64,000 bases of DNA, taken from NCBI RefSeq assembly GCF_000001735.4, contig NC_003076.8:6944001-7008000 (forward strand), written 5' to 3'. Below the pieces are notes generated by a model that saw nothing but the letters and a program-made list of their open reading frames with translations, was not told the origin of the DNA and did not search any database. How positions within the stretch are numbered: the first letter of the stretch is position 1; each line of letters starts with the position of its first letter. The translations under genes and the position numbers were made by a program. Of this stretch, positions 1-12,381 are shown piece by piece. This stretch comes from Arabidopsis thaliana (Eukaryota; Streptophyta; Magnoliopsida; Brassicales; Brassicaceae).

Positions 1-2315
1 TTCAAGTTTTACTCCATAGAACAAATCAGGGAGCAATCAATCAGCTTGCGGCATACATGAATAATTTTATAGTTCGGGTTAGCTTATCATGAATTCAACA
101 TATTCCGCAAAGATATATACACTATGTCCCGTTAAAAGGAAATGAAGGAATGCAAATGCATGAGATATATTAATATATATGCCAGTGAGGTCATTGGGGT
201 ACCATAGTGTTTTTTGCTTAAATGAGTCATTTTATGGCATATGCAAACAGTAAACGAAAAGAATCCATCTAACATCTATCTGCAAGAGTCTACATTTGCA
301 TCTTACCTCAGCAATAGCATCAATTGTTTTCCAGGGAGAACGTACAACAAAATTAAGAAGCTTCAGGCTTTTCGTACCACTTCCTCCAATAAACCACTTC
401 AAGAACGGCAGCAAAACGCCAGCCATATCAAGAATGGATGTGAAAGTATTTTCCAGAATCAATGCAGATACCTATATAGCGACATTGAGAAATGGTAAAC
501 ATACAACTATAAGGCGTGTGGATATCAAATGAAATACTGGAAGTAGAGACAACAAGAACAAAAATAATAGCTTAATCAAGGCATCTACAAATTTCATTTA
601 CCAAGAAATTTTCTGAGAAGGATAAGGTTCTTGTGCATATAATAGTAAATATCAGTGGGGGTGATAAAAGGAGGCCTATAACAAAGCTCAAACGAATACC
701 CCTATCAACCAGGTTCTTTTATTGCCAGATGACTAAAACTTTAACACAAAAAATAATTATATTCAGATAGTACAAACCGCGTAGATTGTTACTGATGATA
801 AGTGACTAGAATCTAAATAAAGAGGTACTCTAGAAATTTTTATACAATTGGACTCCAGGTCATCTGCCAAAGACCATGAGTTATAATAATTTGCAACAGT
901 AACCAGAATCTCATTAATATACTGATAAGAAGCCATCCAAACCAAGCCCCTAGAGGAGAGAGGAAGGTGCCCTTAGGCGTTATAATTTATAAGGCATTTG
1001 TTAGTCTCATTCGTAACCATGTGGGACTCTCAATAATACTTCTCCCTTTAAACAGTAACATCCACAGAGCTGGCGGCTGGTACTTGGCCTATACTGTCTC
1101 TCTTCTAATAAAATATACATTTTCCCTACTCATGAAATGCTACCAATAGCAATATGTACTAATAGTACCTTATCTGGATTGTTTTTGGTAAGCACAGCTC
1201 CAACAGCTCCCCCAAGGGACCTTCCAAATACAACTATTCTAGATGTATCAATGTCAGTCCTTCCAGAAAGGTGATCCAATGCAGCCTAACAAAAAATATC
1301 AGGCAAGAAAATGGATAATGAATACATGGAGACGCAACAGAAGAGATATGTGGATAAATTTAGGGAGACAAGCAAACCTGAGCATCTTTTATGATACCTT
1401 GTTGTGAAGGATAGCCTTCACTTGCCCCATAGCTGGTTGCACGGGAAAATCAATAAGCATTGTATAAACAGATCCAAGGTTTAGACTCAAAAACAAACAA
1501 TTTATATAAGAGATAGACCAGAAACCAGCAAACTGAAACTAACCCGCGATATGAAAGCATGAATACATTGCACTTCAATTTTTGTATCATGATGCGAACC
1601 ATCTCCAGACGATGAGCGATGTCTGGGATTCTAAGGTCAAGGTCGTAACAAGACAAAGTATCCCAGCTAACAGACATGGAACATAAAATAGGTTCCTTAG
1701 AGCATACAAATATAAACAAACAAAAACCAAGAAATGGCTCTGGAAAGGATACTTCCAGCGTTCTCCTGGAAAAATAAAATGGTTGGACCTGCATGCCAAA
1801 CATAAACTATTAGAAAGACTTCGAATTAGGCTAAAGCTACCAACCACAAGCAACTAGATTTTAGGTGACAGATAAGTTCCAAACTAAAGCTAAAATGACT
1901 TAGGGATCACAAATCTGAGAAAAGGAATCCAAAACCTAGCTAAAGACAGAGACATCAAGACCTAAAATCCCTCAAAATTCAGTAGATTCAAAAGCTTATT
2001 CGAAAATGTAAAATCAAATCTACCAGGAAAAAAAAACTGAATCGAAAGGAGACTCAATGATCAAAGAGAGTGTGGACCTCGACATTCAGGGAACATCTTG
2101 ATGAACCAAGCGTGGAGACGTACACCATCGGATGATTGAAGCCAAATATCTTCGTAGATGAGATTGAGCCTAGCGGGAGTGATCGGATAAGACTTGCTTA
2201 AACCCGGAAGCACTGGGACGTACACAAGCTTCTCCTGGAAAGCCACGAGCAGCGCCACTCCGGCGACGACTATCCCTCCGAATCCGTAGAACAACGCGCT
2301 CACGTACGTCACCAT
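1..2315 (-). CDS. WAV2: BEM46-like alpha/beta hydrolase (WAV2), 5' part
   Basis: Six exons are readable on the minus strand: 2315 down to about 2073, 1753-1788, 1544-1622, 1378-1432, 1169-1285 and 307-471; the remaining 3' exons lie beyond base 1. The protein starts MVTYVSALFYGFGG, with one hydrophobic N-terminal segment, followed by an alpha/beta-hydrolase fold containing the nucleophile elbow GRSLGG in the 1169-1285 exon. The ATG at 2315 is chosen because the upstream in-frame extension begins only at a GTG. BEM46/ABHD13-like proteins are membrane-anchored hydrolases of unknown substrate; Arabidopsis WAV2 is known as a negative regulator of stimulus-induced root bending. The catalytic Asp and His must lie in the missing C-terminal exons. 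Identification is from recognised protein sequence. Confidence 0.93.
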
Positions 2316-2399
2316 TTCCTCTGGTTCTGCTAAAGGAGCAGATTCCAAATCCAAATCCGAATCCGAAACAGAAGAAGAAGCAAAAATCGAACGCACTTT

Positions 2400-3942
2400 T
2401 GCAACTTTCTATCTGTTTCTCTCGTGGATTTTGCTTTTCTTCTTCAGAGGGGAGAAAAAGAGCTTCTTCGTTTCTTTTTTTAAGTTTACAGGTGAGAAGG
2501 ATTGAGACAGAGTTTCACTGGGCCGAAACTAAAGCCCATCTATGCGCTAAACCCAAACCGATTTTGAGTCTTCACCATAAGAAAATGTAGCTCTATTTGG
2601 TGGTCTAAATTGTTCATTTGCGAGTCCACCAACAATACTCAAATATGACATTTCCCGATGAACTCTAATCAATAGTTCGGCTAAGTTGTAAAGTTTGTAC
2701 TCAACAATTATATAGATTATTCTACAGTTTCTATCTTGATTTTTATATAATAGTAACTTGATTTTTGTTTGTATCGCGAAGTTATTTGCTTAAATGAGTT
2801 AAGTAAAATCATTGTCATGCATTTTGAAATGTTGTAAGAAACTTAGCAAAAAAAAACTTAAATATATTGTAAACAAGCACAAACCATTTTGACCTCTTTA
2901 ATAATATTATAATAGTTTTGGGAAAAACGAAATTTTGTGGATAAGATCTTGGTACATACAAATTTGTATATGAAATAATAAAAGTGGAGAAGAGACCAAT
3001 TTATCTTAGTGACCCTAGTGTAATGTTTCAGAAAGGTTATATTGACACTCAACGATAACAAGACCATAGTGGCTGGTCGAAAAAAAAGAAAAATACTGAA
3101 GAGTTGTTTGTAAACTAAACAAGTCTTGGACCACCACCCTTTGCCAAAACATTTTAATTTTCAGTTTAGTACATTACCAAATTTACAACAACAACAACAA
3201 CAACAAAAATACTTACACTATTAATATTTTCGAGTCGTTGGATCATTATTCACTTGAAATGTAATGTAGACGAAGACGTCACATACATAAATATTGTCGG
3301 ACGGAACATATTGCTATCCTTAAATTAAATGTCAATGAGTTGCCATCAGAAGCGTTATGAACAACACACTACAGTACCCATTTAATGAATAATGCTAAGA
3401 ACAACTTTTTATTATTGTGATCTAGCTTAGAACCACACATAATAAATTATTTCGTTTTAGGTTTCTCAAAAGTCAGAGTCAAATTTTGCATACATATCGA
3501 TTAACTTCAAATCTTGCAGCACACTTGGCTACTTGAGTGTGAAGAACGACCTTTGATACCTCTGAAAGTCTAAATCCACAGGCCAAAAATCATGTATATA
3601 GTCTAACCTCTGTACAAGTTTAGCTAATCAGTAAACAAACAAAAATGATTTACCTTACCTTATGCAAGACCAAAACTTTTTACTTTTTTCACTTTCGAAA
3701 TTTTAACCACCGGATTGCGTAATTACCGTAGTGAGACGCGGAACCTTTATTGGAAACCGGTAATCCCGGTTTAAAGTTTCTTAAGCAGAAATTATAAAAA
3801 AAAAGAGAGAATAAAACATAAAAAGAGCACCGAACCCAAACCAAAGTAGAAGAAACTGACACCATCTCTGTCTCTCTCTCTCCGTATCCAAAAAGAGAAA
3901 GAAAAAAAATCTCAAATCAAAGACCAAGCCAGTCACCGGAAA
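2400..3942. other. Intergenic region between divergent WAV2 and BRXL4
   Basis: No convincing gene is seen. The part near 2517-2560 has GGGCC and GCCCA motifs suited to the WAV2 promoter. The middle is AT-rich. A short CAA microsatellite lies at about 3187-3206. The stretch 3780-3942 is purine- and CT-rich (CTCTCTCTCT near 3868) and is probably the BRXL4 5' leader. Confidence 0.6.
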
Positions 3943-5896
3943 ATGCTGACGTGTATAGCTCGTTCGAAGCGAGCAGGCGATGAATCCTCCGGTCAACCAG
4001 ACGATCCAGATTCTAAAAACGCCAAATCTCTAACATCTCAGGTAAATTGAAATAAACTCACTCTTCTCCTCCGTCTCCAATTTTCGTAATTCTCTCTTCT
4101 GATTGAGGGTATTTTCGTCAATTCAATATCAGCTCAAAGATATGGCTCTGAAAGCATCAGGAGCTTACCGGCATTGTACGCCGTGTACGGCGGCACAAGG
4201 TCAGGGACAAGGACAAGGTCCGATCAAGAACAATCCGTCGTCGTCGTCGGTAAAGTCGGATTTCGAATCGGATCAACGGTTTAAAATGCTTTACGGAAGA
4301 TCAAACAGTTCGATTACAGCTACGGCGGCGGTGGCGGCGACGCAACAACAACAGCCTAGGGTTTGGGGAAAGGAGATGGAAGCGAGACTAAAAGGGATTT
4401 CGAGCGGCGAAGCGACTCCGAAATCGGCGAGTGGGAGAAACCGGGTCGACCCGATTGTGTTTGTGGAGGAGAAAGAGCCTAAAGAATGGGTTGCTCAGGT
4501 TGAGCCCGGAGTTCTCATAACCTTCGTTTCTCTTCCCGGCGGTGGTAATGATCTCAAGCGGATACGTTTCAGGTACGTTACTGTGCACCTTACTTCATCC
4601 TACGGTTACGATTGTTTTGTTGACTCTGTTTTTCTTATCGTACGGTTAGGTTTAGTTTGGCTTCGTCGTTGCCTCGTTTGTTTTTAGCACGTTTGTTTTG
4701 GTCGTGATTTTGTGAGAATGTTCGGAAAATGCTTGATTCTTAGGAACACAGAACTGAATTTGATCTCTTATTTTTTTTCTTTATAAAATATGGATAGAGA
4801 TTAAATTGAAATTTAGCGTAGATGAATATGGTTTTGTGGATTTCCATGTCTAGGGAATATATTGTTGAAAATAAGTGAAATACTAGAGCATACGAATCTA
4901 ACAACAATCATGCCATGTCTTTTGTAGAAAATCTACTACCTAAATTTTTTAAAATAATATAGTATCTCGAATTTACAAATTGAATATTGCAAATTTCTAT
5001 AGGAGGTAAAATAACAGGGCCCAACTGTAGGTTTTTCAGTTTTTGTTTTTACTTTTGATTTGATCTTGGCTCAGGTATGATTTTTTTTTCATTTTGGGTC
5101 ATATGTTTATGTAGGTAAAATAAAATAAAATAGTTCAAAGTTACAATCGAGTTAAAAATTTGCCAATGAATTTTGGTGCATTTCTAAACTCAATTAAACT
5201 GAACATTCCCACGAAATTAGGACAGTAAGTGAAATGTATCTGAGGTTTTAAAAAAAAAAGAATTATTTACCCAATATTGAACTAGAAGATGGGTAATTTG
5301 TGAATTTCTGAGTGTGAAAATGGGAAAGAAAGTAGGTAAAAATAAAGAGAGAATGGGGACAGAGTTGTCGACAGTAACGCTTCACGCCTAATGAGAAGCA
5401 AAGGCCGTAAAAGGTCCAAAAAGCAAAATTGGGTGTCTTCTTTTTTAAGTGCTTTCTGGGGTCATCTCTTCTCATTCTGTCTTTTTTTTTTTTTTGCTTT
5501 TCTCAATATAAACTTATTTGACTGATAATCATTTTTTCCTCCTCTTTTTGTTTTCTTCAAACTTTGGTTAAACCTATGAATTATCAGTCATACATAGTGT
5601 ATGAAATCACTCTAGAATGTGTCTGATAAGTTTGCTACTAACTTAAATCTTTATGGAGTTGTTAGATGTTTACGAATGTAACGAACCTTATTTATTTTGT
5701 TTAATAAAACATTCCAAATCATTGTTTGGTACATGTTATATTAAATCATTTTCACCAATAATTTTTAACGTTTTTCTAATAAATAAAGAATTTTGTTTTA
5801 TTGATTCCTTATTCTCCGCGTCTTTGTCCTGTAATCAAATTATTGCTGTTGTTGGAGCATATGAAAATATGGTTCTTATTATTATTCCAAAAGACA

Positions 5897-5934
<38 letters not shown>

Positions 5935-7760
5935 ACTCTAAAAGACAAAAAGATATACTATAAATAAAACAAAGCAAATAGCTTTAGCCTCTTTAGCACA
6001 GTTTTGTTCACGCCTATTGATAACGACAAGACAACTTCAACGGAGTTTGTCTCTTCCTGGCTTCGATTCTTTGTCTTCTTTCAGTTTTAAATCACACTTC
6101 TAGTTCTATCACTTACTGTCTGTTTTTGTCGAAACCTTCTCTTTCTTTCTTGCCCTCTACTTGTTTTCTTTTCGATCAGTTTTCGTCACTGAGGGCATAA
6201 TCAGATGATTTAGATTGAGTCCTCAGTTACATGTGTGTTTTTTTGTTTCGATATTGGTACAGAAAAATATAGTATTAATTAATAGAATTGAGTTTGCTTG
6301 GAGAAATTCTCTCCCACCCACCTCCACCATTATTTTCTTGTTACTGTGTAGGCCACAATCATAGTATTTCTTAATTATTAGCTTTGACCATTGTTGTCGC
6401 TATTTCTTCGTCCCTGCTTTTTTTCTTTATTTCTACGAGTTTTTTTTTATTGATTATTACTATCAGCCTACCATCAATTTAGACCCTAACAAACAAAAAA
6501 ATTATATCCAAATTCCAATTTTCAAAAGGTTGTATTTGTGTCTCCTGTTTTCAACTCTCTTTCTTAGTCCCCTAGCCTCTGTGTTCAATTTGTCAAAAGG
6601 TTTATTGAATTAGCTTTTGTTATTTTGTCTAGTCTCCCTTTAATCCGCCTTCGTTAATGTCCAATTTGGTCCATTGGATCTGGTTAAAGTCGCTTCTTTT
6701 ACTAATTTTTTAATTTAACCATTACAATTAACTTTGAATCTCATGTGTTGTGAGAAAATTTATGTGTCATTGCCAAGTTGTGTTAGTCCAGAAATGGGAT
6801 GCAATTACACTTTAACGTACATTATACTTTTGGTCATTGCCAAGTTTTCATCTTTTGCTCTTTGACTGCTGTAACTTAATCATGACCTTTTCCTAGTAGC
6901 AGCTTGAAGAAAATTAACATGTTTCCAAAATGTATTTGTGTCTCACTTTTTGTTTTGGGTTTTTGATTAGCCGAGACATGTTCAACAAGTTACAAGCTCA
7001 ACGATGGTGGGCAGATAACTATGACAAAGTAATGGAACTTTACAATGTTCAAAAACTAAGCCGCCAAGCTTTCCCGCTTCCCACCCCGCCTAGATCCGAA
7101 GACGAGGTTAGCCTCTTCACTGAAAAATGTGTGACAATTAAACCCCTGATTAGTCACTAATCCCTCTTGGAAATCTTTGATTAGAATGCAAAAGTGGAGT
7201 ACCATCCAGAAGACACTCCTGCAACACCGCCTCTAAACAAAGAACGGTTGCCTCGTACTATCCATCGTCCACCTGGATTGGCTGCTTACTCATCCTCAGA
7301 TTCACTCGACCATAATTCAATGCAGAGCCAGCAGTTCTATGACTCTGGTCTACTCAACTCAACTCCTAAAGTTTCAAGCATCAGTGTAGCCAAGACAGAA
7401 ACTTCTTCCATAGATGCTTCCATAAGAAGCAGCTCGTCGAGAGATGCAGACCGGTCAGAGGAAATGTCGGTAAGCAATGCGAGTGATGTTGACAACGAAT
7501 GGGTGGAGCAAGATGAGCCTGGCGTTTATATCACCATTAAAGTTTTACCAGGTGGGAAAAGAGAGCTTCGAAGAGTCAGATTCAGGTACTGTTAAACTTC
7601 CTTACATTGTCTCAAAACCCGGGTTTATCCATCGGTTCTGAACTAAACATCACTCAAACTGTGTTTTCTTTTGCATTGCAGCCGAGAGAGATTCGGGGAG
7701 ATGCACGCGAGATTATGGTGGGAAGAGAACAGGGCAAGGATACATGAACAATACTTGTGA
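3943..7760 (+). CDS. BRXL4: BRX-like protein with two BRX domains (BRXL4)
   Basis: Five exons (3943-4041, 4133-4572, 6971-7106, 7185-7585, 7682-7760) give 384 aa. The N-terminus MLTCIARSK is the conserved family start. BRX domain 1 spans about residues 151-205 (EWVAQVEPGV, then RDMFNKLQAQRWWADN) and is split by the second intron; BRX domain 2 spans about 330-384 (EWVEQDEPGV, then FGEMHARLWWEEN). A Ser-rich, probably disordered linker joins them, and a Gln/Gly-rich tract follows exon 1. BRX proteins are plant-specific, plasma-membrane/nuclear-associated regulators of auxin-linked growth that act through BRX-domain protein interactions. Intron 2 is very large (4573-6970). Family certain; the paralogue number rests on remembered locus order. 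Confidence 0.93.
4573..6970 (+). other. 2.4-kb second intron of BRXL4
   Basis: The intron begins GTACGT and ends TTGATTAG. It is AT-rich and holds a TA dinucleotide run at about 5900-5930 and several T-tracts. ORFs inside it have no recognisable domain or coding character. The intron interrupts the codon for Ser in the first BRX domain (TTCAG joined to CCGAGAC). Confidence 0.85.
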
Positions 7761-8568
7761 TCATAAATCTAAGAGTTTTGTTTTTTCCTCATTCTCTCGG
7801 TATACAGTCTTTTTTTCCAGCTCAAGTAAATTCTTCCACAGGTACTCATTGTGCCTCCCAGAAATCTCAAAATATCAATTGTGGGATATGTTTTAAGGAG
7901 GTTTCTTATTTTCTTCCTTCAAAAAAATTTGAGAAAGCTTGGAAAAGATAAGATGTTGTCTCCTTTGCTCAATATGTGTATCCTTAATTAGTTCTTTAAA
8001 AAAATACGTTCTTCAAATTTTTAGTATTGTTTCAGCTCATCTATAGGTGTTTTCGATAAAGAGTAGCGAAACGTTTAATAACTAAAGAAACTACAAGTGC
8101 TGATAGTATTTTCAAGAAGGTTAAACTAGAAAAGTAATGCCCATTGTGTTTCTTACTGTTTGGGTCAGAAGAAACCATCCCTGACCATAGGCGGAAATGC
8201 AAAACCGAACGAATCAATCAATGTGTTTATTACTGTATGTGCAAGTACCAATCAATGTTTCTATGTGTCGTATAAGAATACGACTTTTATATTTCTTTAC
8301 GACATGCACACCGATACATTGATGTCATTATAGTTATTTGATGTTTATAACGTTAAACGTCATATGATTTAACAGCAACTGATAAGTGGGAGCATCGATT
8401 TTAGACCCTCTCTATTGTCTCAGAATTGTAACACAAATAACACAATGCAGTCTTACATTCTCACATTCCAACAAACAAAGCAACATTATTATTATTCTTA
8501 TAAAGGATCAAGTAACGAAAGAAACAGATTCATTTGTGAAACCAATAAAGGAGACTTGAAAAATATGA
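7761..8568. other. Convergent 3' regions of BRXL4 and the dioxygenase gene
   Basis: This holds the 3' untranslated sequences of two convergent genes. No other coding signal, RNA gene or repeat is recognised; the stretch 8220-8400 is AT-rich. Confidence 0.6.
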
Positions 8569-9856
8569 TCAGATCAATGACGCTGCAATTGGTCTTTGAC
8601 CCTGTATATAGTACTTGTTTAAGAGGTCCACATAGTTTTTTACTGGCTTATACAATCTTGGTCTTGCCTCAGACACAAGCCCATCAACAGGCTGAATCTC
8701 TTTGTCTGCACCTGGAATGCAAAACGTTGCCACAGATATCCTTTCTTTTTCTGTATTAGTCACCACTCTATGAACCGGGCTCTTGTATATCCCATTGCTC
8801 ATTATCTTAAAACACACAAGAACAGAGATTATTTATGTCAAATCTACACCAATCAAATATTTCAAAATGATATGCATATTAGTTACCTCCATCTGATCTC
8901 CAACATTGATCAGAATTGTATCTGAAGCGACAACTGGAGCTTTATACCACTTCCCATCTTTAAGGAACTGAAGCCCTTCGACATTTTTGTCAGGCAAGAG
9001 AAGAGTGAAAGCCGACTTATCAGCGTGCGGTCTAACGCCAATAACCTTGTCCGGCCTCGGACATGGAGGATACATGTTGAATCTTGTATCCATCGTAGCA
9101 TTTTCTCCACACATGTCTAGAAAGCAATTCTCTTCCAATTCCAACGATATAGCCATCGCTTTAAAGACTTGATTAAACACTAGATGTTGCTTCATTGTGT
9201 ATTCATGTAAAGTTTCCCTGAATAAACTGACTGTCAAAATCACCTAAGTAGATGCTATTGAAACTGAAAGGTATAATAAGCTTTACCTGAATCCGACAGG
9301 GACATCAGGCCAGAACTTAAGTTGTCTCTGATCTTCAGGGTAAGTAGTGATATACAAACGGTCGATCCAATCAAGAACTTGATCATCCCACAGAATCATA
9401 TCGTTACCATATCCTTGGATACTACCAATCTCTCTCGCGTACTTTTGTTTCTCTTCGGACGGAAGTGCACAGAACTCCTTGGTTAGCTTGTAAATCTTGT
9501 CGAGCAACGCTTTTGTAATTCCATGATTTATCACCTGCATCGATAAGAAATCAAATACTCTCATTTCACAAGAACTTATACAGAACTTCATGACTCTCTG
9601 CTTATCACTAAGAGAGTCAAACCTGAACAACTCCCCATGTAGAGAGTGCCGAGTGAAGTTTACTCAACTCTTCTCGACCGTCATCAGAAGGAGAGAGGAG
9701 AAGACTCAAATCGATGGCCGGAATATCCATCACCGGCACGGCAGCGTTAAGATGTTGACCATTGTCGTCGACGGCTGGTGGTTGGAGGTATCTCTCCGGT
9801 ATTCCTTCGCCTGCTGCAACCACCTCTTGGACAGTCTTGAACTTTGGCTTCTCCAT
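8569..9856 (-). CDS. 2-oxoglutarate/Fe(II)-dependent dioxygenase
   Basis: Four exons (9623-9856, 9287-9534, 8887-9217, 8569-8805) encode 349 aa, the usual size for plant DOXC-class soluble oxygenases. A DIOX_N domain spans about residues 45-165 and the 2OG-FeII catalytic domain about 195-300. The iron triad is intact: His225 and Asp227 in RPHAD, and His283 in SPVHR. The 2OG-binding pair is Arg293 and Ser295 (RIS). The protein resembles SRG1/flavonol-synthase-like oxygenases of specialised metabolism; the substrate cannot be told from sequence. It is convergent with BRXL4. No sign of damage. Confidence 0.93.
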
Positions 9857-11353
9857 TGTTACTACTGATCTTGAATCTGATGAGCGTTTAAGGACTACAG
9901 AGCAAGTTGACTATTTTCCAATTTTCTAAACCCAAAGCAAACAGTCACAACTCACAACGCTATTTTAAAATGCAGAAGAAGCACGTTGCTGGAAAAAAAA
10001 AAAGATATCTTTTGATTTTCAATAATTTTTACGAACTTCCTAGACTTGTTTTCTTCCAAAAAAATTCCTCTTCCTTCAATAATGTTGAACCAAATTCATA
10101 GTTCGATATAAATTAGTCCAACGTGTATAAAATTTTAAATAAATCATTAATGAATATAATAGATTATATTAATAGAAATTAGGTTTTTAACCACTTAATA
10201 AATCAATTAGTAATCGAGCAAAATAGTTTATACTATTAGTTAACCAAAAAAATAAACCAATGACATATTCAGTAAATGTTTACAAATACAAAGTTGTATG
10301 CAGTGGAAGACATACGTTCAAAGTTGGGGATGCAAGTATGCAACTGACCCAGTTTATATATAAAAATATTTCTTCATTATAAAATAGTATGAGTCTTTAG
10401 CCATATTTGTTTGTGTTTAACCCCCTTAATTATTGAGGTAACATGACCCCATACTTCATACTGTTTTTAGTTCAAAAACATTATTTCTTTTTAAAAAATA
10501 TTTAGTTTACAGTTTCATATTTCATGCAAATATTTATTTTTAATTTTTTATCGAGGTATCAAATGATATACATGCAAGGCTGCAACCAAAACAAAGATCA
10601 ACCAATCAGAACACTATTTTTGCATTTATATCTTTGGTCTTAATTAACATGAGAATATAAACAGCGAGTTAGCAACATTCATTAGGATTTTCCTGTTTAA
10701 ACTCCAGATATCGAATTGCCATACCGCAATTTTTTTGAAAACCAACAAACTCTTCGATTCAGCAACAGAACATATTAATTAGCAATGGATTTGAATTTGT
10801 TTTCGCTAAAGTGAGTTAGCAACATTCATTAGCAAAGTGTCGTCTTGTCGAGTTGTCGTGGTATTACCCATCCGGTGGGTTCAATTCATATTGTGTGTGT
10901 TGTATGTGAAATTAAAACTGTTAATAAGACAAAACCAAATTTGTAAATAATTTGACAAGTATAAGGTCTAATCTCATAAGAGATAAACAAAATAGAATAA
11001 AATAAACTCAAACTTGCAGAGATAAACAAAATAAAATAAAATAATTAGGAAACATATCATATTTTTTTTTTTATAGGAAACAGATCTTAGACATGTATAA
11101 GGTCTATCTCACACTCATTAAACAGGGAACAGTATCTCAGACATATATAAACTCAAACTTGCAAGCTTACACGAAACAAAACAAAAAGAAAACAAGTTTG
11201 GTTCTTTTCGTCTCGGTTCTTCAGGCAAGTATATATGATCATGTGGTGGTGTTTGAGTTTCTTGTATGTAAATGTTATACGTCTGTAGATACACTCATTG
11301 TATATATCTAATATTCTAATACAACAACTTTTCTGGCGCTATTGATTTTGCAG
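9857..11353. other. AT-rich intergenic region with degenerate repeats
   Basis: Upstream of both the dioxygenase (minus) and the GH17 gene (plus). No gene is supported. It contains a 20-bp direct repeat (10666-10685 and 10813-10832), a roughly 140-bp degenerate tandem duplication (10956-11165), and a 29-base match to RBX1 intron 1 (10580-10608). A possible 5'UTR intron of the GH17 gene ends at TTTTGCAG (11353), with a candidate GC donor CAG|GCAAGT at 11225. Confidence 0.55.
10956..11165. repeat. Degenerate tandem duplication, unit about 140 bp
   Basis: GTATAAGGTCT occurs at 10959 and 11095, and TAAACTCAAACTTGCA at 11003 and 11148, in the same order, with AAACA/GATAAAC-like sequence between. 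Spacing is 136-145 bp, so the units differ by small indels. The repeat lies directly upstream of the GH17 gene and may include its promoter. Confidence 0.7.
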
Positions 11354-11367
11354 AGACAAGTTATATC

Positions 11368-12381
11368 ATGGAGGACTATTCTAAGAACTTGTTCCTATTA
11401 CTTTTCTCATGCACAGCGTTGATTATCAGCTACTACAACGTTGATTCTTTAAGTACTGCATCAGTCGTCGGATTGAATTACGGACTCCTCGGAGACAACC
11501 TCCCATCTCCGTCCAATGTTATCAAGTTCTACAAATCTCAAAACGTTGCGAAAATCAGGATATTCGAGCCAAACAAAGACGTCCTAAACGCTTTGCGTGG
11601 AAACCGAGATATTGGAGTCACCGTAGGCATCAAGAACGAAGACTTGGAGGCACTTGCAGCCAACAAAGACGCAGTTAAATCCTGGTTCTCCACTAACATT
11701 GATCCTTACATAGCCGACGTGAACATAACATTCATTACCGTCGGAAACCAAGCCATCCCGGGCGACAAACATGGCCCTCACGTGCTTCCTGTCATTCAAT
11801 CTCTCACCGACCTCGTCAAGTCAAGAAATCTCCAGATATCAATCAGCACCACGGTCACTACGACGAGCCTCGCCAGGTTGAAACCGCCTTCTGCAGGAGT
11901 TTTAACACCCCAAGCACGTCAACAGCTTGTCCCCGTGCTGAGATTGTTGTCTCAAACAAGTACACCGATCTTCGTCAATATCTATCCTTACTACTTCCAT
12001 GCCTCCGACCCAAAGAACGTCCCTCTCGAGTACGCCAATTTCAATAACGACCAGATCGTGGTCAAAGACGGTGCACTAAAATATTCCAACTTGTTTGATG
12101 CAATTTTCGACGCTTTTCTGTGGGCAATGGAGAAAGAGGGAGTGAAAGGTTTACCTTTGGTGGTGTCGGAGACCGGGTGGCCCTCTGCCGGGAATGGAGG
12201 CATGACGACACCGGCTCTTCAATATACGTACATTGGTAACTTTGTGAAGCATGTTGCAAGTGGTAAAGGAACGCCTAAGAGGCCAAATAGTAGAATTGAT
12301 GCGTATATATTTGAGACGTACAATGAGAACCAGAAGCCAGTTGGAATCTATCAGCATTTTGGGTTATACGATCCTTACTGA
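11368..12381 (+). CDS. Glycosyl hydrolase family 17 (beta-1,3-glucanase-like), probably inactive
   Basis: A single coding exon of 337 aa with an N-terminal hydrophobic segment (FLLLFSCTALII) acting as a signal peptide, then a GH17 barrel beginning VGLNYGLLGDNLPSP. The nucleophile Glu268 is present in VVSETGWPSAG. The acid/base position, normally VGNE, reads VGNQ (Gln128, codon CAA at 11749-11751), so ordinary hydrolysis is unlikely. The C-terminus is also odd: the frame ends at TGA 12379-12381 just after GLYDP, while the +1-shifted frame continues with the family-typical end TPMYTLF and a stop at 12407-12409. Other GH17 motifs (FETYNENQKPVG, FGLYDP) are well conserved. It may be a decaying or repurposed, glucan-binding member. 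Confidence 0.88.
   Translation: MEDYSKNLFLLLFSCTALIISYYNVDSLSTASVVGLNYGLLGDNLPSPSNVIKFYKSQNVAKIRIFEPNKDVLNALRGNRDIGVTVGIKNEDLEALAANKDAVKSWFSTNIDPYIADVNITFITVGNQAIPGDKHGPHVLPVIQSLTDLVKSRNLQISISTTVTTTSLARLKPPSAGVLTPQARQQLVPVLRLLSQTSTPIFVNIYPYYFHASDPKNVPLEYANFNNDQIVVKDGALKYSNLFDAIFDAFLWAMEKEGVKGLPLVVSETGWPSAGNGGMTTPALQYTYIGNFVKHVASGKGTPKRPNSRIDAYIFETYNENQKPVGIYQHFGLYDPY

Noticed and set aside
2316..2396. N-terminal extension of WAV2
   Set aside because: Starts with GTG, not ATG; the conserved protein starts at MVTYV.
5653..5967. 104-residue ORF in BRXL4 intron 2
   Set aside because: Ends in a TA microsatellite translation (IYIYIY); no domain.
11093..11311. Small ORF upstream of the GH17 gene
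   Set aside because: Lies in the degenerate tandem duplication and probable leader; no family match, low coding character.
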